Assembly: GCA_944323955.1 (NCBI GenBank)
Contig: CALUUK010000001.1
Coordinates: 124,001-188,000, forward strand
DNA length: 64,000 nucleotides
DNA from: Candidatus Gastranaerophilales bacterium
GTDB lineage: Bacteria > Cyanobacteriota > Vampirovibrionia > Gastranaerophilales > Gastranaerophilaceae
Direction: 5' to 3'
Made by a program: the position numbers and the translations under genes. This document shows, one piece after another, positions 16,035-23,605 of the stretch. Position 1 is the first letter of the stretch. Every line of letters begins with the position of its first letter. Below the pieces are notes generated by a model. It made no database searches. It worked only from the letters and a program-made list of their open reading frames with translations, and had not been told where the DNA came from.

Positions 16035-17137
16035 TGCGGAATCCTCTGTATGTTTAAATTGTTGTCAATTATTACCGTTTCTCTCTCTGTGGTGTAAATA
16101 TCTTCTTCAATATTTCTTTCGGGCATTATTTCGTTTACACCGCAGATTTCAGAAGTTATTATTACCATATTGTCTTTTTTACATATAACAGTCGGACGCA
16201 ATTTTTTTGAGTCCGCAACATTCAGCATTGTTCCGTCGGGAAGCACTCCTATTGTTGTATTTGGACCGTTTATTTCCCAGTTTGAAAGAGATGTTTTTAT
16301 TTTTGAAAGTACATTCTTATCATTTCTTTTGTTTATTTCTTCAAAAGGCAACGGGGTGAGTACGTGTTTATAATATTTAATCGGCCATTTCAATATCTTG
16401 TGGATATAATGCAAAGTATATAAAAAGCATTGAGAGTCGCTTTCAAAACCTATATAGCCTTTGAATGTCTTTTCCTGTGCAAGTTTATTTTTTTCATAAA
16501 ACGTATTTTCACCGTTTGTCAGTGTTGTATATCCTTGCAGAAAAAACGGATGTGCCGCATAACGAACAATGTCATAATTTGTATTTTGTCTGCACTGAAC
16601 GGTTAAAATTTTTGCTTTTAAATTGGTTTCTTCACTCCAAAGATTAAAATATTTTCCGATATCATTCGGGTTTCCTATTTCCTTTAAAGATATAACATCT
16701 TCCCAAAATGAGTATACAAATCCTTCTTCATTTTCTTCAAGGTACTTTCTAAGTTCTAATCTTGTATCTAAAAGCAGATTTTCTTTTTCTTCTCTTGCTG
16801 CATCTTTATAGTTTTTTGGATATTGAAATACTTCAAAGACATAATGCGGCATCGGATTTATATCTAAATTTTCATCCGGAAAAACTTCCATATTATATTG
16901 AAAAGTTCGTGTAAATCCTTTTTTATGAAGTAAATCTTCAGCGTATTTCATTCCCGAATCACTGCACGCCATTGAAAGAATCGGTAAGTTTTTGTAGTTT
17001 TCAAAAATACCGCCCAAATCCTGCATTACGATAGCAAACCCCGAGTTATCATGTCCCTTTTGCTGCGAACGCATTAACTTTAAGGTTAAAGACGGATGTA
17101 TGTATTCTGTTGATTTAATCGCTCCGATTCTGCACAT
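16031..17137 (-). CDS. Glutamate synthase glutamine amidotransferase subunit
   Basis: This is a class II (Ntn) glutamine amidotransferase that releases ammonia from glutamine for the FMN subunit. The ATG at 17137 is preferred over a TTG at 17173 because it gives MCRIGAI, with the catalytic Cys at residue 2, freed when Met is removed. RSQQKGHDNSGFAIVM and GYIGFESDSQCF are further family regions. Neither start has a clear Shine-Dalgarno sequence. It is first in a three-gene operon (ATGA overlap with the next). An ORF of 23 codons in the leader ends on the TTG at 17173, but its reality is doubtful. Confidence 0.85.
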   Translation of the reverse strand: MCRIGAIKSTEYIHPSLTLKLMRSQQKGHDNSGFAIVMQDLGGIFENYKNLPILSMACSDSGMKYAEDLLHKKGFTRTFQYNMEVFPDENLDINPMPHYVFEVFQYPKNYKDAAREEKENLLLDTRLELRKYLEENEEGFVYSFWEDVISLKEIGNPNDIGKYFNLWSEETNLKAKILTVQCRQNTNYDIVRYAAHPFFLQGYTTLTNGENTFYEKNKLAQEKTFKGYIGFESDSQCFLYTLHYIHKILKWPIKYYKHVLTPLPFEEINKRNDKNVLSKIKTSLSNWEINGPNTTIGVLPDGTMLNVADSKKLRPTVICKKDNMVIITSEICGVNEIMPERNIEEDIYTTERETVIIDNNLNIQRIPQ

Positions 17138-17325
17138 ATTTTGTATTTTGATATCGTCGTTTTTTTGAGTCAAAAGAAATTTTTTATTAAGATTTCTAAC
17201 AATAATAAAAAATCATTGAATAAGTTAAAGTTTTTTATCAAAAATCTCCTTTTTTATATTTTTGATTGAAAAAAATAAAATTTTTTAAAAAAAATAATGT
17301 ATTTAAGGCCGTATTTTTTGAAAAT

Positions 17326-17368
17326 ATTATAATTTTTACATTTTTTTACAATGTATAATGTAAAAAAA
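17326..17368 (-). promoter_or_regulatory. glt operon promoter with overlapping perfect inverted repeat
   Basis: On the minus strand TATAAT (17331-17326) is a consensus -10, but the -35 position is poor (ACATTG). Over it lies a perfect inverted repeat of 10-bp arms, TTTTTTTACA (17341-17350) and TGTAAAAAAA (17359-17368), with an 8-bp spacer. Its centre is at about -36. The poor -35 suggests a regulator is needed or that it occludes polymerase. The leader to ATG 17137 is about 180 bases. Confidence 0.65.
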
Positions 17369-17404
17369 CAGGCAAAATTATTACTTGATTTATTTTAACT
17401 ATGG

Positions 17405-17448
17405 TGTAAAAATATTTACAAAAGAAAAATTGAAAGAACTTTTATGAT
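17405..17448 (+). promoter_or_regulatory. NtcA-like activator box and -10 element
   Basis: TGTA-N8-TACA (17405-17420) matches the full NtcA consensus of cyanobacteria. TATGAT (17443-17448) follows the GTAN8TAC core after 23 bp, the spacing of NtcA-activated promoters (TAN3T about 22 bp downstream). Transcription would start near 17455 and read the leader RNA and the gene at 17607. That an NtcA protein exists in this genome is inference. Confidence 0.7.
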
Positions 17449-17454
17449 AATTAC

Positions 17455-17578
17455 AAACTTAAATCAAAAACAATCTTGGTGGTACCTGTCTGAAAAGACA
17501 GGCGGTTTAAGTTGGCGTTAATTTGAATAACTTAAATTTATAAAACAGTCTGTCTTTTCAAAAGCGGGCTGTTTTTTT
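17455..17578 (+). ncRNA. Structured leader RNA or small RNA with competing hairpins
   Basis: From the predicted start, the RNA contains a perfect 7-bp hairpin with a GAAA loop (17485-17502), an 8-bp stem TTTAAGTT/AACTTAAA (17506-17536) and a terminator (17546-17578). TGAAAAGACAG (17491-17501), in the first hairpin, is an exact 11-base complement of CTGTCTTTTCA (17550-17560), the terminator's 5' arm. The two pairings exclude each other, as in attenuators and riboswitches. It matches no family I know. It could also be a free, NtcA-induced small RNA of about 120 nt. Confidence 0.65.
17546..17578 (+). terminator. Intrinsic terminator of the leader RNA
   Basis: CAGTCTG (17546-17552) pairs with CGGGCTG (17565-17571), with two G-U pairs, followed by seven T residues. 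The gene at 17607 starts 29 bases later, so termination here would block it. Confidence 0.75.
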
Positions 17579-17606
17579 GTATGTATTCAAATTAAAGGAT
17601 TAAATT

Positions 17607-18824
17607 ATGAAAGTTGATAATATAGGATTGGGATTGAAGGCGGCAAGCAAGTTTATAGGTTTGCAAGAAGGCGGAGCGGGGCTGTCTCATATTAAGTTTA
17701 TTCAAGACAGCGCAACAGGGCTTGTTCCTAAAGCACTTTTTTCACGTTCTAAAGCCGATTTATTGGAAAACAGTTTCCTTGAATTATCAGAGTCCGCACT
17801 TGTTTATTACGGCCCCGGGCTTTTAGGTGAAGGAATTTTCAGAAAGTTATATGCCGGTAAATTGGCCCCAGAAATAAGTAAAAAGATTTCAACGCCGGCA
17901 ACCGAACTTTTGAAAAATAATTCTGCGGCAAATAAAACATTAATGCCGATAAAAGCAGCAATTTCCTTAAGTTGTTTATTAATTCCGTTAACCGAGTTTA
18001 CATTGAATTATTTTAAAAATTTATTGACTCTCAAAATGTTTAAACAGGGTGATTTTACGGATATTGCCAAATTAGATAAGAAGAAAAAAGTTAATACAAA
18101 AGATAATGAGAAAGTAGAAAACAGCGCGAAGAAAAATATTGCAAGGGCCGCCGTTGCTTTTGCGGGATGTTTAGCCGCAAGTGCCTTGTTGTGCAAAAAA
18201 GGACAAAATTCAAAAGTTCTGCAAAATTTTTCGGAGCTTGTGTTGGCTCCGGGTACAAAACTTTTTAAAAATCCCAAATTAAAAGATTTTGCAAACAGAT
18301 ATTTTAGTCTTGATTTTGCAAATAATAACGGTAAACTGACAATGAGTAAAGGTCAATTAACTTCTTGCGTATTAATTGGTGCGGCAGGTTATTTTGGTGC
18401 GGCGAAAGACAGGGGTAAACAAAACTTTTTGGAAGTACTTTTCAGATTTCCTCTCGTCGGATTTTACACTATTTGCGGCAGTGAACTTTTAGAAAAAGGT
18501 TTTAAAAAGATTTTGATGAAAGCGGGAAAATGCAAAGAAACTCTCGGTAAAAATTTAGAAGTACCTTTGTTAAAGGATTTACCGGAACTGGCAAAAAAAT
18601 TACAAAAGGAAAAAGGCGGAAATTATAATGAAATTTATAAAAAATTGTTAAAACAAAAAACTTTAATTTCAGGAGTTCCGTTACTCTTCGGAATAGGTGT
18701 TATGGGATTTTTTGTGGCAGGTGTTTCAAGATTCTTTACACAATATCGTTATGATAAAGAAAATAAAGACGTAATGCAGTTAAGCCATGATATTCCCGCA
18801 GTATTTAAGTCTTTTGTTGAATAG
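17607..18824 (+). CDS. Hypothetical membrane-associated protein
   Basis: I do not recognise this 405-residue protein. It is Lys-, Ala- and Leu-rich with at least four hydrophobic stretches: IKAAISLSCLLIPLTEFTL, ARAAVAFAGCLAASALL, LTSCVLIGAAGYFGAA and SGVPLLFGIGVMGFFVAGV. A charged loop rich in Lys lies near residues 150-180. AAAGGAT is found 8 bases before the ATG. It lies behind the NtcA-like promoter and the leader RNA terminator, so it may respond to nitrogen. The glycogen synthase-like gene follows 100 bases later on the same strand. Its role is unknown. Confidence 0.7.
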   Translation: MKVDNIGLGLKAASKFIGLQEGGAGLSHIKFIQDSATGLVPKALFSRSKADLLENSFLELSESALVYYGPGLLGEGIFRKLYAGKLAPEISKKISTPATELLKNNSAANKTLMPIKAAISLSCLLIPLTEFTLNYFKNLLTLKMFKQGDFTDIAKLDKKKKVNTKDNEKVENSAKKNIARAAVAFAGCLAASALLCKKGQNSKVLQNFSELVLAPGTKLFKNPKLKDFANRYFSLDFANNNGKLTMSKGQLTSCVLIGAAGYFGAAKDRGKQNFLEVLFRFPLVGFYTICGSELLEKGFKKILMKAGKCKETLGKNLEVPLLKDLPELAKKLQKEKGGNYNEIYKKLLKQKTLISGVPLLFGIGVMGFFVAGVSRFFTQYRYDKENKDVMQLSHDIPAVFKSFVE

Positions 18825-18924
18825 AATATTCGTATTATTTTATGAAGAATTATTTTTATGTTGCACTAGCAAAAAAAATGTTTTACATGTTTTGTAGGTT
18901 TGTAATGGAGTTTATAGGTGTATC

Positions 18925-21873
18925 ATGAGAATTAATGCAGTTAGTAATGTGTCTGTTTATCCTAAAAACAGGGTTTTAAAAGCAGATTCGAACAATAGTC
19001 AAATGAATCAGGGATTAAAAGTAGTTTCTTTATCGGATTACATGGCATCTCCCGTTAGTTTCCGCGGCAGAAATAACGAACAGGCTATATTCTACGGAGC
19101 CGAGGTTGCCCCTTATTCTAAAGCCGGCGGGGTCGGTGTTGTTATGAAAGACTACGGTTTTCTTTTGGATCCGAAAGATGAGGTTGTTGTTTCTCCTTAT
19201 TACAGAGCTGATGTAGATAAGAAGACAGGTGTTGTTTCGCCGGCAAAGGATGCCGACGGGGATTATATCCTGCATACTAACGGCGGAGATTTAAAATTAG
19301 ATCTGGTTAAAGAAAAGAATATGCAATGGGGTAACAGAAAAGACAACAAAATAATGTTGTTTAATTTGAGAGATGAAAAAGATAAAGTCCATTATTTTGT
19401 TTTTGATGATGCGACAGCACACTATACAAAACCATATGAAGGCGGTACTGTATATGCTTCGGGCTCAAAAAGTGCTACAAATGCCTGGAATGGTGATCCT
19501 TATGCAAAAAATTCAAAAGCATTTGTTGAACTTCTGCCTGACCTGATAGCAAGCAAAAAAGATTTTAATCCTGCTACCGTGGTTTGTTCCGACTCTCAAA
19601 CTGCTTATACGCATGAATATGTAGCGCAAAAGGCATTGAAAGATAAAGATTATGATGAAATAAAAACTACGCATGTCGGTCATAATTTAGGACCCGGGTA
19701 TTGCGGTGAAACATCAATGCAGAACATGTTTGTTAATTTGGGTGCAACTCCCGAGCAAATCAGCAAAATTGAAAAAGATCCTATTTTTAGGGATAAAATA
19801 TTAGGTGATAAATATTTTGAGCCTTTTGTCAAAGAAACTCTGGATGAGACGGGTACTTCAAGCGCAACTCAGATAGCACTTCATTATGCCGATAAGAACA
19901 GAGCCGGCGGAGAAGGTTTTGTTAAATCATTCAGCGTGGTTGCCGAGGATTATGCAAAAAGTATTGCCGAAAATCCGCAAACTGCATACAATATCCATAA
20001 TACGGCTAAAAAATTATATGATCAGGGAGTCTTTAACGGGATTTTAAATCCGCTTGAGGATGCTTCTATTGATGCCGCAAAACTGCTGCCAAATCCGAGA
20101 TATAATGAAGACTGTATTGATACGGACGGAACCGTATATCCGGCTTTTGAACTTTATCCTGAAAATGCTTCTTATAGTGAAATGCGTGAAATTAAAACAC
20201 GTAATAAAATTAAATTTCTTGAAAGATTAAGTGCTCAGGATAACACTATAATTACAGGAGACAAATCGAGAAAAGCCAGTGTTAATCCCGAAGCAAAAGG
20301 TGTTTATGACGGTCCTGCAATAAGACCTGATTTGATTGAAAAATTAAAAAACGGCGAAGATGTTCCGATGTTTGTCAGCTGGGGAAGAATTGATACTCAA
20401 AAAGGACACGATATTTCTCTTGGAGCATTTGAAAAGTTTGCAAAGACTCCCGAAGGTAAAAATGCAGTATTTGTTTTGGGTGCAGGTCTGGATAAAAGCG
20501 ATGAATCAAAGCGCGTTGAAAAGAAAATAACGGAAATGCTTAAAGACCCTGATCTTCAAGGCAGAATTATTCACATTGACGGATGGGCTCCTGCTTATGC
20601 AATGGCAAGCGCAGCAGATGCCGCCGTATTTACATCAAGATTTGAACCTTGCGGTTTGACTGATATTGAAGCGATGAAATATTTCTGTACTCCTATTGTA
20701 ACTAATACACAAGGGTTTAAACAGAAGAATTTTGACCCGCGAATTGAATCGGAAGCTGAAAAAGCAACATCATATAAAACCGAGCATGAATTTGACCTTT
20801 TAAAAGAACAGGTTGATTTAATTATTAAAGCCTATGTTGATTGCGATGAGTCGGCACTTGCAAAAGTTAAAGCCGAATTCCCGATTTTTGCTTCTGTTGA
20901 TGAAAACGGCAACGAGGTATATGATGATACTGCTTTCCAAACTTTTGCTCAAGAATATTCCGAATTTATAGATGCCAGAAAAAAAGATTTGGAACTTTCT
21001 TCTCCCGGCGGTAATCTTCCTGAAAAATGGAATGACTGGGATGAACTTTCAAAAGAATATTCATTTAAATATACTGGTTTTGCCCGGGATTTAAAAGATG
21101 CAATTCTAAAAGCAGAAACCGCAAAAGCTATTTCTGCCTGTGTGAGTGAAGACGAACAAACAAAAGCAATGATGTTTGATAATTTGAAAGCTCTAAATAC
21201 AGGGTGGAAAGGAAATGCAAGTTTACATCCGTCTAATGAGTCAAGCTATGATATGTACAAAAGATTGCATATGTCGGCTCCTTATTCGGCTCCTGTAAAA
21301 GAAGATATTATTTCTAAAGATGATGATTTTATTGATGATCAAATAGAAAAAAGGCAAAAGACCGATATTGAAAAACGTGTGGGAACCTATACACTCGGTG
21401 CTTTAACAGGTTTAAGTGCAGTTTTGCTTAATGTATTTAAGAAAAACGGAATTAAAACAACGGAAGCTGATTTAAAAGCAAAGGTGGAAGAACTTACCAA
21501 ACAATTGGCCTCTCAGGAAGAACTTCAAAATGAGGTTAAGGCCTTAACGGAAAAACTCTCTAAATTAACTTCTGCAGGCAGAAGAAATGTGATAATTGCA
21601 GGTGTTCTGGGGGCTGCCGGCGCAGCTGTTGCAACATTACTGGCGGTTAAATTCTATAAAAAGAATAATGATAAAAAAGATGTTAAAACAGAAAAACCTG
21701 CTCAGACTTCTGATATAGCGCAGTCAAAAGAGAATACGGAAGCTGATTCTCAAAAAGCGGCAGCACAAACTCCTGTTTCTTCGGAAAATGTTTCGACTCC
21801 TTTAAAAGAAAAATCATTGGCAAGTGCGCCCGAAGAAAACGGTTTGTTCTCTAATTTCGCTAAATACGTGTAA
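18925..21873 (+). CDS. Glycogen/starch synthase-like GT5 enzyme with hydrophobic C terminus
   Basis: This 982-residue protein contains a GT5 glycogen synthase. FYGAEVAPYSKAGGVGVVMK is the nucleotide-sugar KxGG region, FVSWGRIDTQKGHDISLGAF opens the second lobe, and TSRFEPCGLTDIEAM is the catalytic E-x7-E region. Classical GlgA has about 480 residues; this one has long insertions and a 250-residue tail. The tail holds hydrophobic segments at about 822-838 and 888-908, separated by a coiled coil (about 846-882), and ends in a polar stretch. The N terminus carries SPVSFRG near residue 45. Membrane attachment is inferred. It should elongate alpha-1,4-glucan. Confidence 0.85.
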   Translation: MRINAVSNVSVYPKNRVLKADSNNSQMNQGLKVVSLSDYMASPVSFRGRNNEQAIFYGAEVAPYSKAGGVGVVMKDYGFLLDPKDEVVVSPYYRADVDKKTGVVSPAKDADGDYILHTNGGDLKLDLVKEKNMQWGNRKDNKIMLFNLRDEKDKVHYFVFDDATAHYTKPYEGGTVYASGSKSATNAWNGDPYAKNSKAFVELLPDLIASKKDFNPATVVCSDSQTAYTHEYVAQKALKDKDYDEIKTTHVGHNLGPGYCGETSMQNMFVNLGATPEQISKIEKDPIFRDKILGDKYFEPFVKETLDETGTSSATQIALHYADKNRAGGEGFVKSFSVVAEDYAKSIAENPQTAYNIHNTAKKLYDQGVFNGILNPLEDASIDAAKLLPNPRYNEDCIDTDGTVYPAFELYPENASYSEMREIKTRNKIKFLERLSAQDNTIITGDKSRKASVNPEAKGVYDGPAIRPDLIEKLKNGEDVPMFVSWGRIDTQKGHDISLGAFEKFAKTPEGKNAVFVLGAGLDKSDESKRVEKKITEMLKDPDLQGRIIHIDGWAPAYAMASAADAAVFTSRFEPCGLTDIEAMKYFCTPIVTNTQGFKQKNFDPRIESEAEKATSYKTEHEFDLLKEQVDLIIKAYVDCDESALAKVKAEFPIFASVDENGNEVYDDTAFQTFAQEYSEFIDARKKDLELSSPGGNLPEKWNDWDELSKEYSFKYTGFARDLKDAILKAETAKAISACVSEDEQTKAMMFDNLKALNTGWKGNASLHPSNESSYDMYKRLHMSAPYSAPVKEDIISKDDDFIDDQIEKRQKTDIEKRVGTYTLGALTGLSAVLLNVFKKNGIKTTEADLKAKVEELTKQLASQEELQNEVKALTEKLSKLTSAGRRNVIIAGVLGAAGAAVATLLAVKFYKKNNDKKDVKTEKPAQTSDIAQSKENTEADSQKAAAQTPVSSENVSTPLKEKSLASAPEENGLFSNFAKYV

Positions 21874-21887
21874 AAATAATCATTTAA

Positions 21888-21921
21888 AAAAAAGAACCCG
21901 ATTGTTTCGGGTTCTTTTTTT
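21888..21921. terminator. Bidirectional intrinsic terminator
   Basis: AAAAAGAACCCGA pairs with TCGGGTTCTTTTT around a 5-base loop, between the convergent glycogen synthase-like and antiporter genes. T-runs flank both sides. Confidence 0.92.
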
Positions 21922-23509
21922 AATCATATATTGCGAGTAAATCATCTTCCTGCAGCATTATATCCCCGTTAGGAATCAATGTTTGACCGTTTCGTTTAAT
22001 CATTACTATTAAATAATTTGCAGGAAGTATTAAATCTTTAATTTTTTTGTTACACCATTTGTGTTTTTTATCAATGGTAATTTCTTTTAAAGTTATATCG
22101 TCTCCTACATTTGTATTCGGTAAACTCAGAACAACGCTGTCTCCGACATTAATTACACTGTTTCCTTTCGGTACAATTTTCTCATTGCCGCGTTTTATTG
22201 TAAGCACAAGAGAACCGGGCGGGAAATTTATATCTTTAATTTCGTTTCCGGCCCATTCTGATTTTTCAGTTACGTCTACATTTAAAAGTTTAATTGAAAA
22301 ATCTTCCTGATAATCATTAAAGGTTTTGTGAACATCGGAGAATTCATCTATCATATTGACTTTTTCTGCAATATAAGGAAGAAATGTACCTTGAAAAGAT
22401 ACTGACAAAATAGAAATCAAAAATACAAGATGAAATAAGTCATAATTTAAATTGCATCCCGAATCTATAGCCACAATGGCAAATACAATAGATGCAACAC
22501 CTCTTAAGCCTGCCCAGGAAACCAAAATGTTTTGTCCTTTGCTTGCCTTGAACGGCAGCATTAATAAAAATATAGTTAAAGGTCTTGCAATAAACGTCAG
22601 GAATAAAAATATTAAAGTTCCCGTTGTTAAAAGTTCCGGTATTTTGCTGGGAAATGCCAATAATCCCAGTATGAAAAAAATACCTATTTGCCCCAAACTT
22701 GTTATTCCGTCAAAAAAGTTTATGAGTGCAGGTTTATTTCTTATTTTTGAATTACCTAAAATAAATCCTAGAAAATAAACTGAAAGGAACGGGTTTCCGC
22801 TGTAGAGTTCGGGTAAAGCATAAGCTGCAAGTACTAAACCTATGACAAATAATGTGTCATTACCTTCATTTATAAATTTTGTTTTAGAGAAAATGAAACC
22901 TGCAAATTTTGCTATTATAATACCTGTTAGTATTCCGAAGAGCATTTGTTTTAAGAATAAAACAAGAACAAAATCAACACTTTGACCCTGTAAAAGAGTA
23001 ATAGCCAGAATGACTAATATATATGACATCGGATCATTACTTCCGCTTTCAACCTCTAATAAAGGAGCGGTTGAATCTTTAAGATTTAAATTTTTTGATT
23101 TTAATATTGAAAATACGGATGCTGCGTCAGTTGAGCTTATAACTGCACCTATCAGAAAACTTTCCAGAAATTCAACATTTAATATAAAATGGCAGAAAAT
23201 ACAGGTGAAAGTTGCAGTTAAAAGAACGCCGAATGTGGATAAGACAGAGGCTTTACATATAATCGGTTTGGCTGTCTCCCATTTTGTACAGAAGCCGCCG
23301 TAAAATATTATAAACCCCAACGCAATGGAGCACATTTCTTTTGTAATATGGTAATTACCATAGTCAATTTTCAAAAGTCCGTCGCTTCCGAAAATCATCC
23401 CAAGCGCCATAAAGAAAATTAAAGACGGAATTCCGAGTCCTTTAAGAAATCTGTTTGTAAAAATTGCAAAGAATATAACTATGGTACATAAAATAAGAAC
23501 AAATAACAT
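21920..23509 (-). CDS. CPA1-type potassium or sodium/proton antiporter with TrkA_C domains
   Basis: This 529-residue protein has about 12 membrane segments of the CPA1 (NhaP/CvrA) type. Signature residues are visible in LIGAVISSTDAASVFSIL and LEVESGSNDPMSYILVILA, which supply the ion-binding Asp/Asn, and in SWAGLRGVASIVFAIVA. The C terminus from about residue 395 holds two TrkA_C-like segments (GNEIKDINFPPGSLVLTIKR and NKKIKDLILPANYLIVMIKR), a trait of the K+/H+ antiporter NhaP2/CvrA group. It may control ion and pH balance. The ion is not certain. It is a single gene next to the CotH cluster. Confidence 0.88.
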   Translation of the reverse strand: MLFVLILCTIVIFFAIFTNRFLKGLGIPSLIFFMALGMIFGSDGLLKIDYGNYHITKEMCSIALGFIIFYGGFCTKWETAKPIICKASVLSTFGVLLTATFTCIFCHFILNVEFLESFLIGAVISSTDAASVFSILKSKNLNLKDSTAPLLEVESGSNDPMSYILVILAITLLQGQSVDFVLVLFLKQMLFGILTGIIIAKFAGFIFSKTKFINEGNDTLFVIGLVLAAYALPELYSGNPFLSVYFLGFILGNSKIRNKPALINFFDGITSLGQIGIFFILGLLAFPSKIPELLTTGTLIFLFLTFIARPLTIFLLMLPFKASKGQNILVSWAGLRGVASIVFAIVAIDSGCNLNYDLFHLVFLISILSVSFQGTFLPYIAEKVNMIDEFSDVHKTFNDYQEDFSIKLLNVDVTEKSEWAGNEIKDINFPPGSLVLTIKRGNEKIVPKGNSVINVGDSVVLSLPNTNVGDDITLKEITIDKKHKWCNKKIKDLILPANYLIVMIKRNGQTLIPNGDIMLQEDDLLAIYD

Positions 23510-23605
23510 TAAATCATTCTCCTTATAATATCAAATAAAGTAATTATACATAAAAAGATATTCTTTTGAAAAGTGTATAAGCATTATGTTTCAGAGCAAT
23601 TTTGT

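Noticed and set aside
17140-17250. Leader peptide of 23 codons before the glutamate synthase operon
   Set aside because: It depends on a TTG start and an AT-rich composition; no repeated regulatory codon or attenuator is seen.
17476-17487. T-box riboswitch (GGTGGTACC resembles the T-box core)
   Set aside because: There is no stem I with a specifier loop: only about 25 bases lie between the predicted start and the motif, and the downstream gene is not an amino-acid gene.
17455-17578. Cyanobacterial glutamine riboswitch (glnA RNA)
   Set aside because: The conserved core sequences of the glutamine aptamers are not found; the structure differs.
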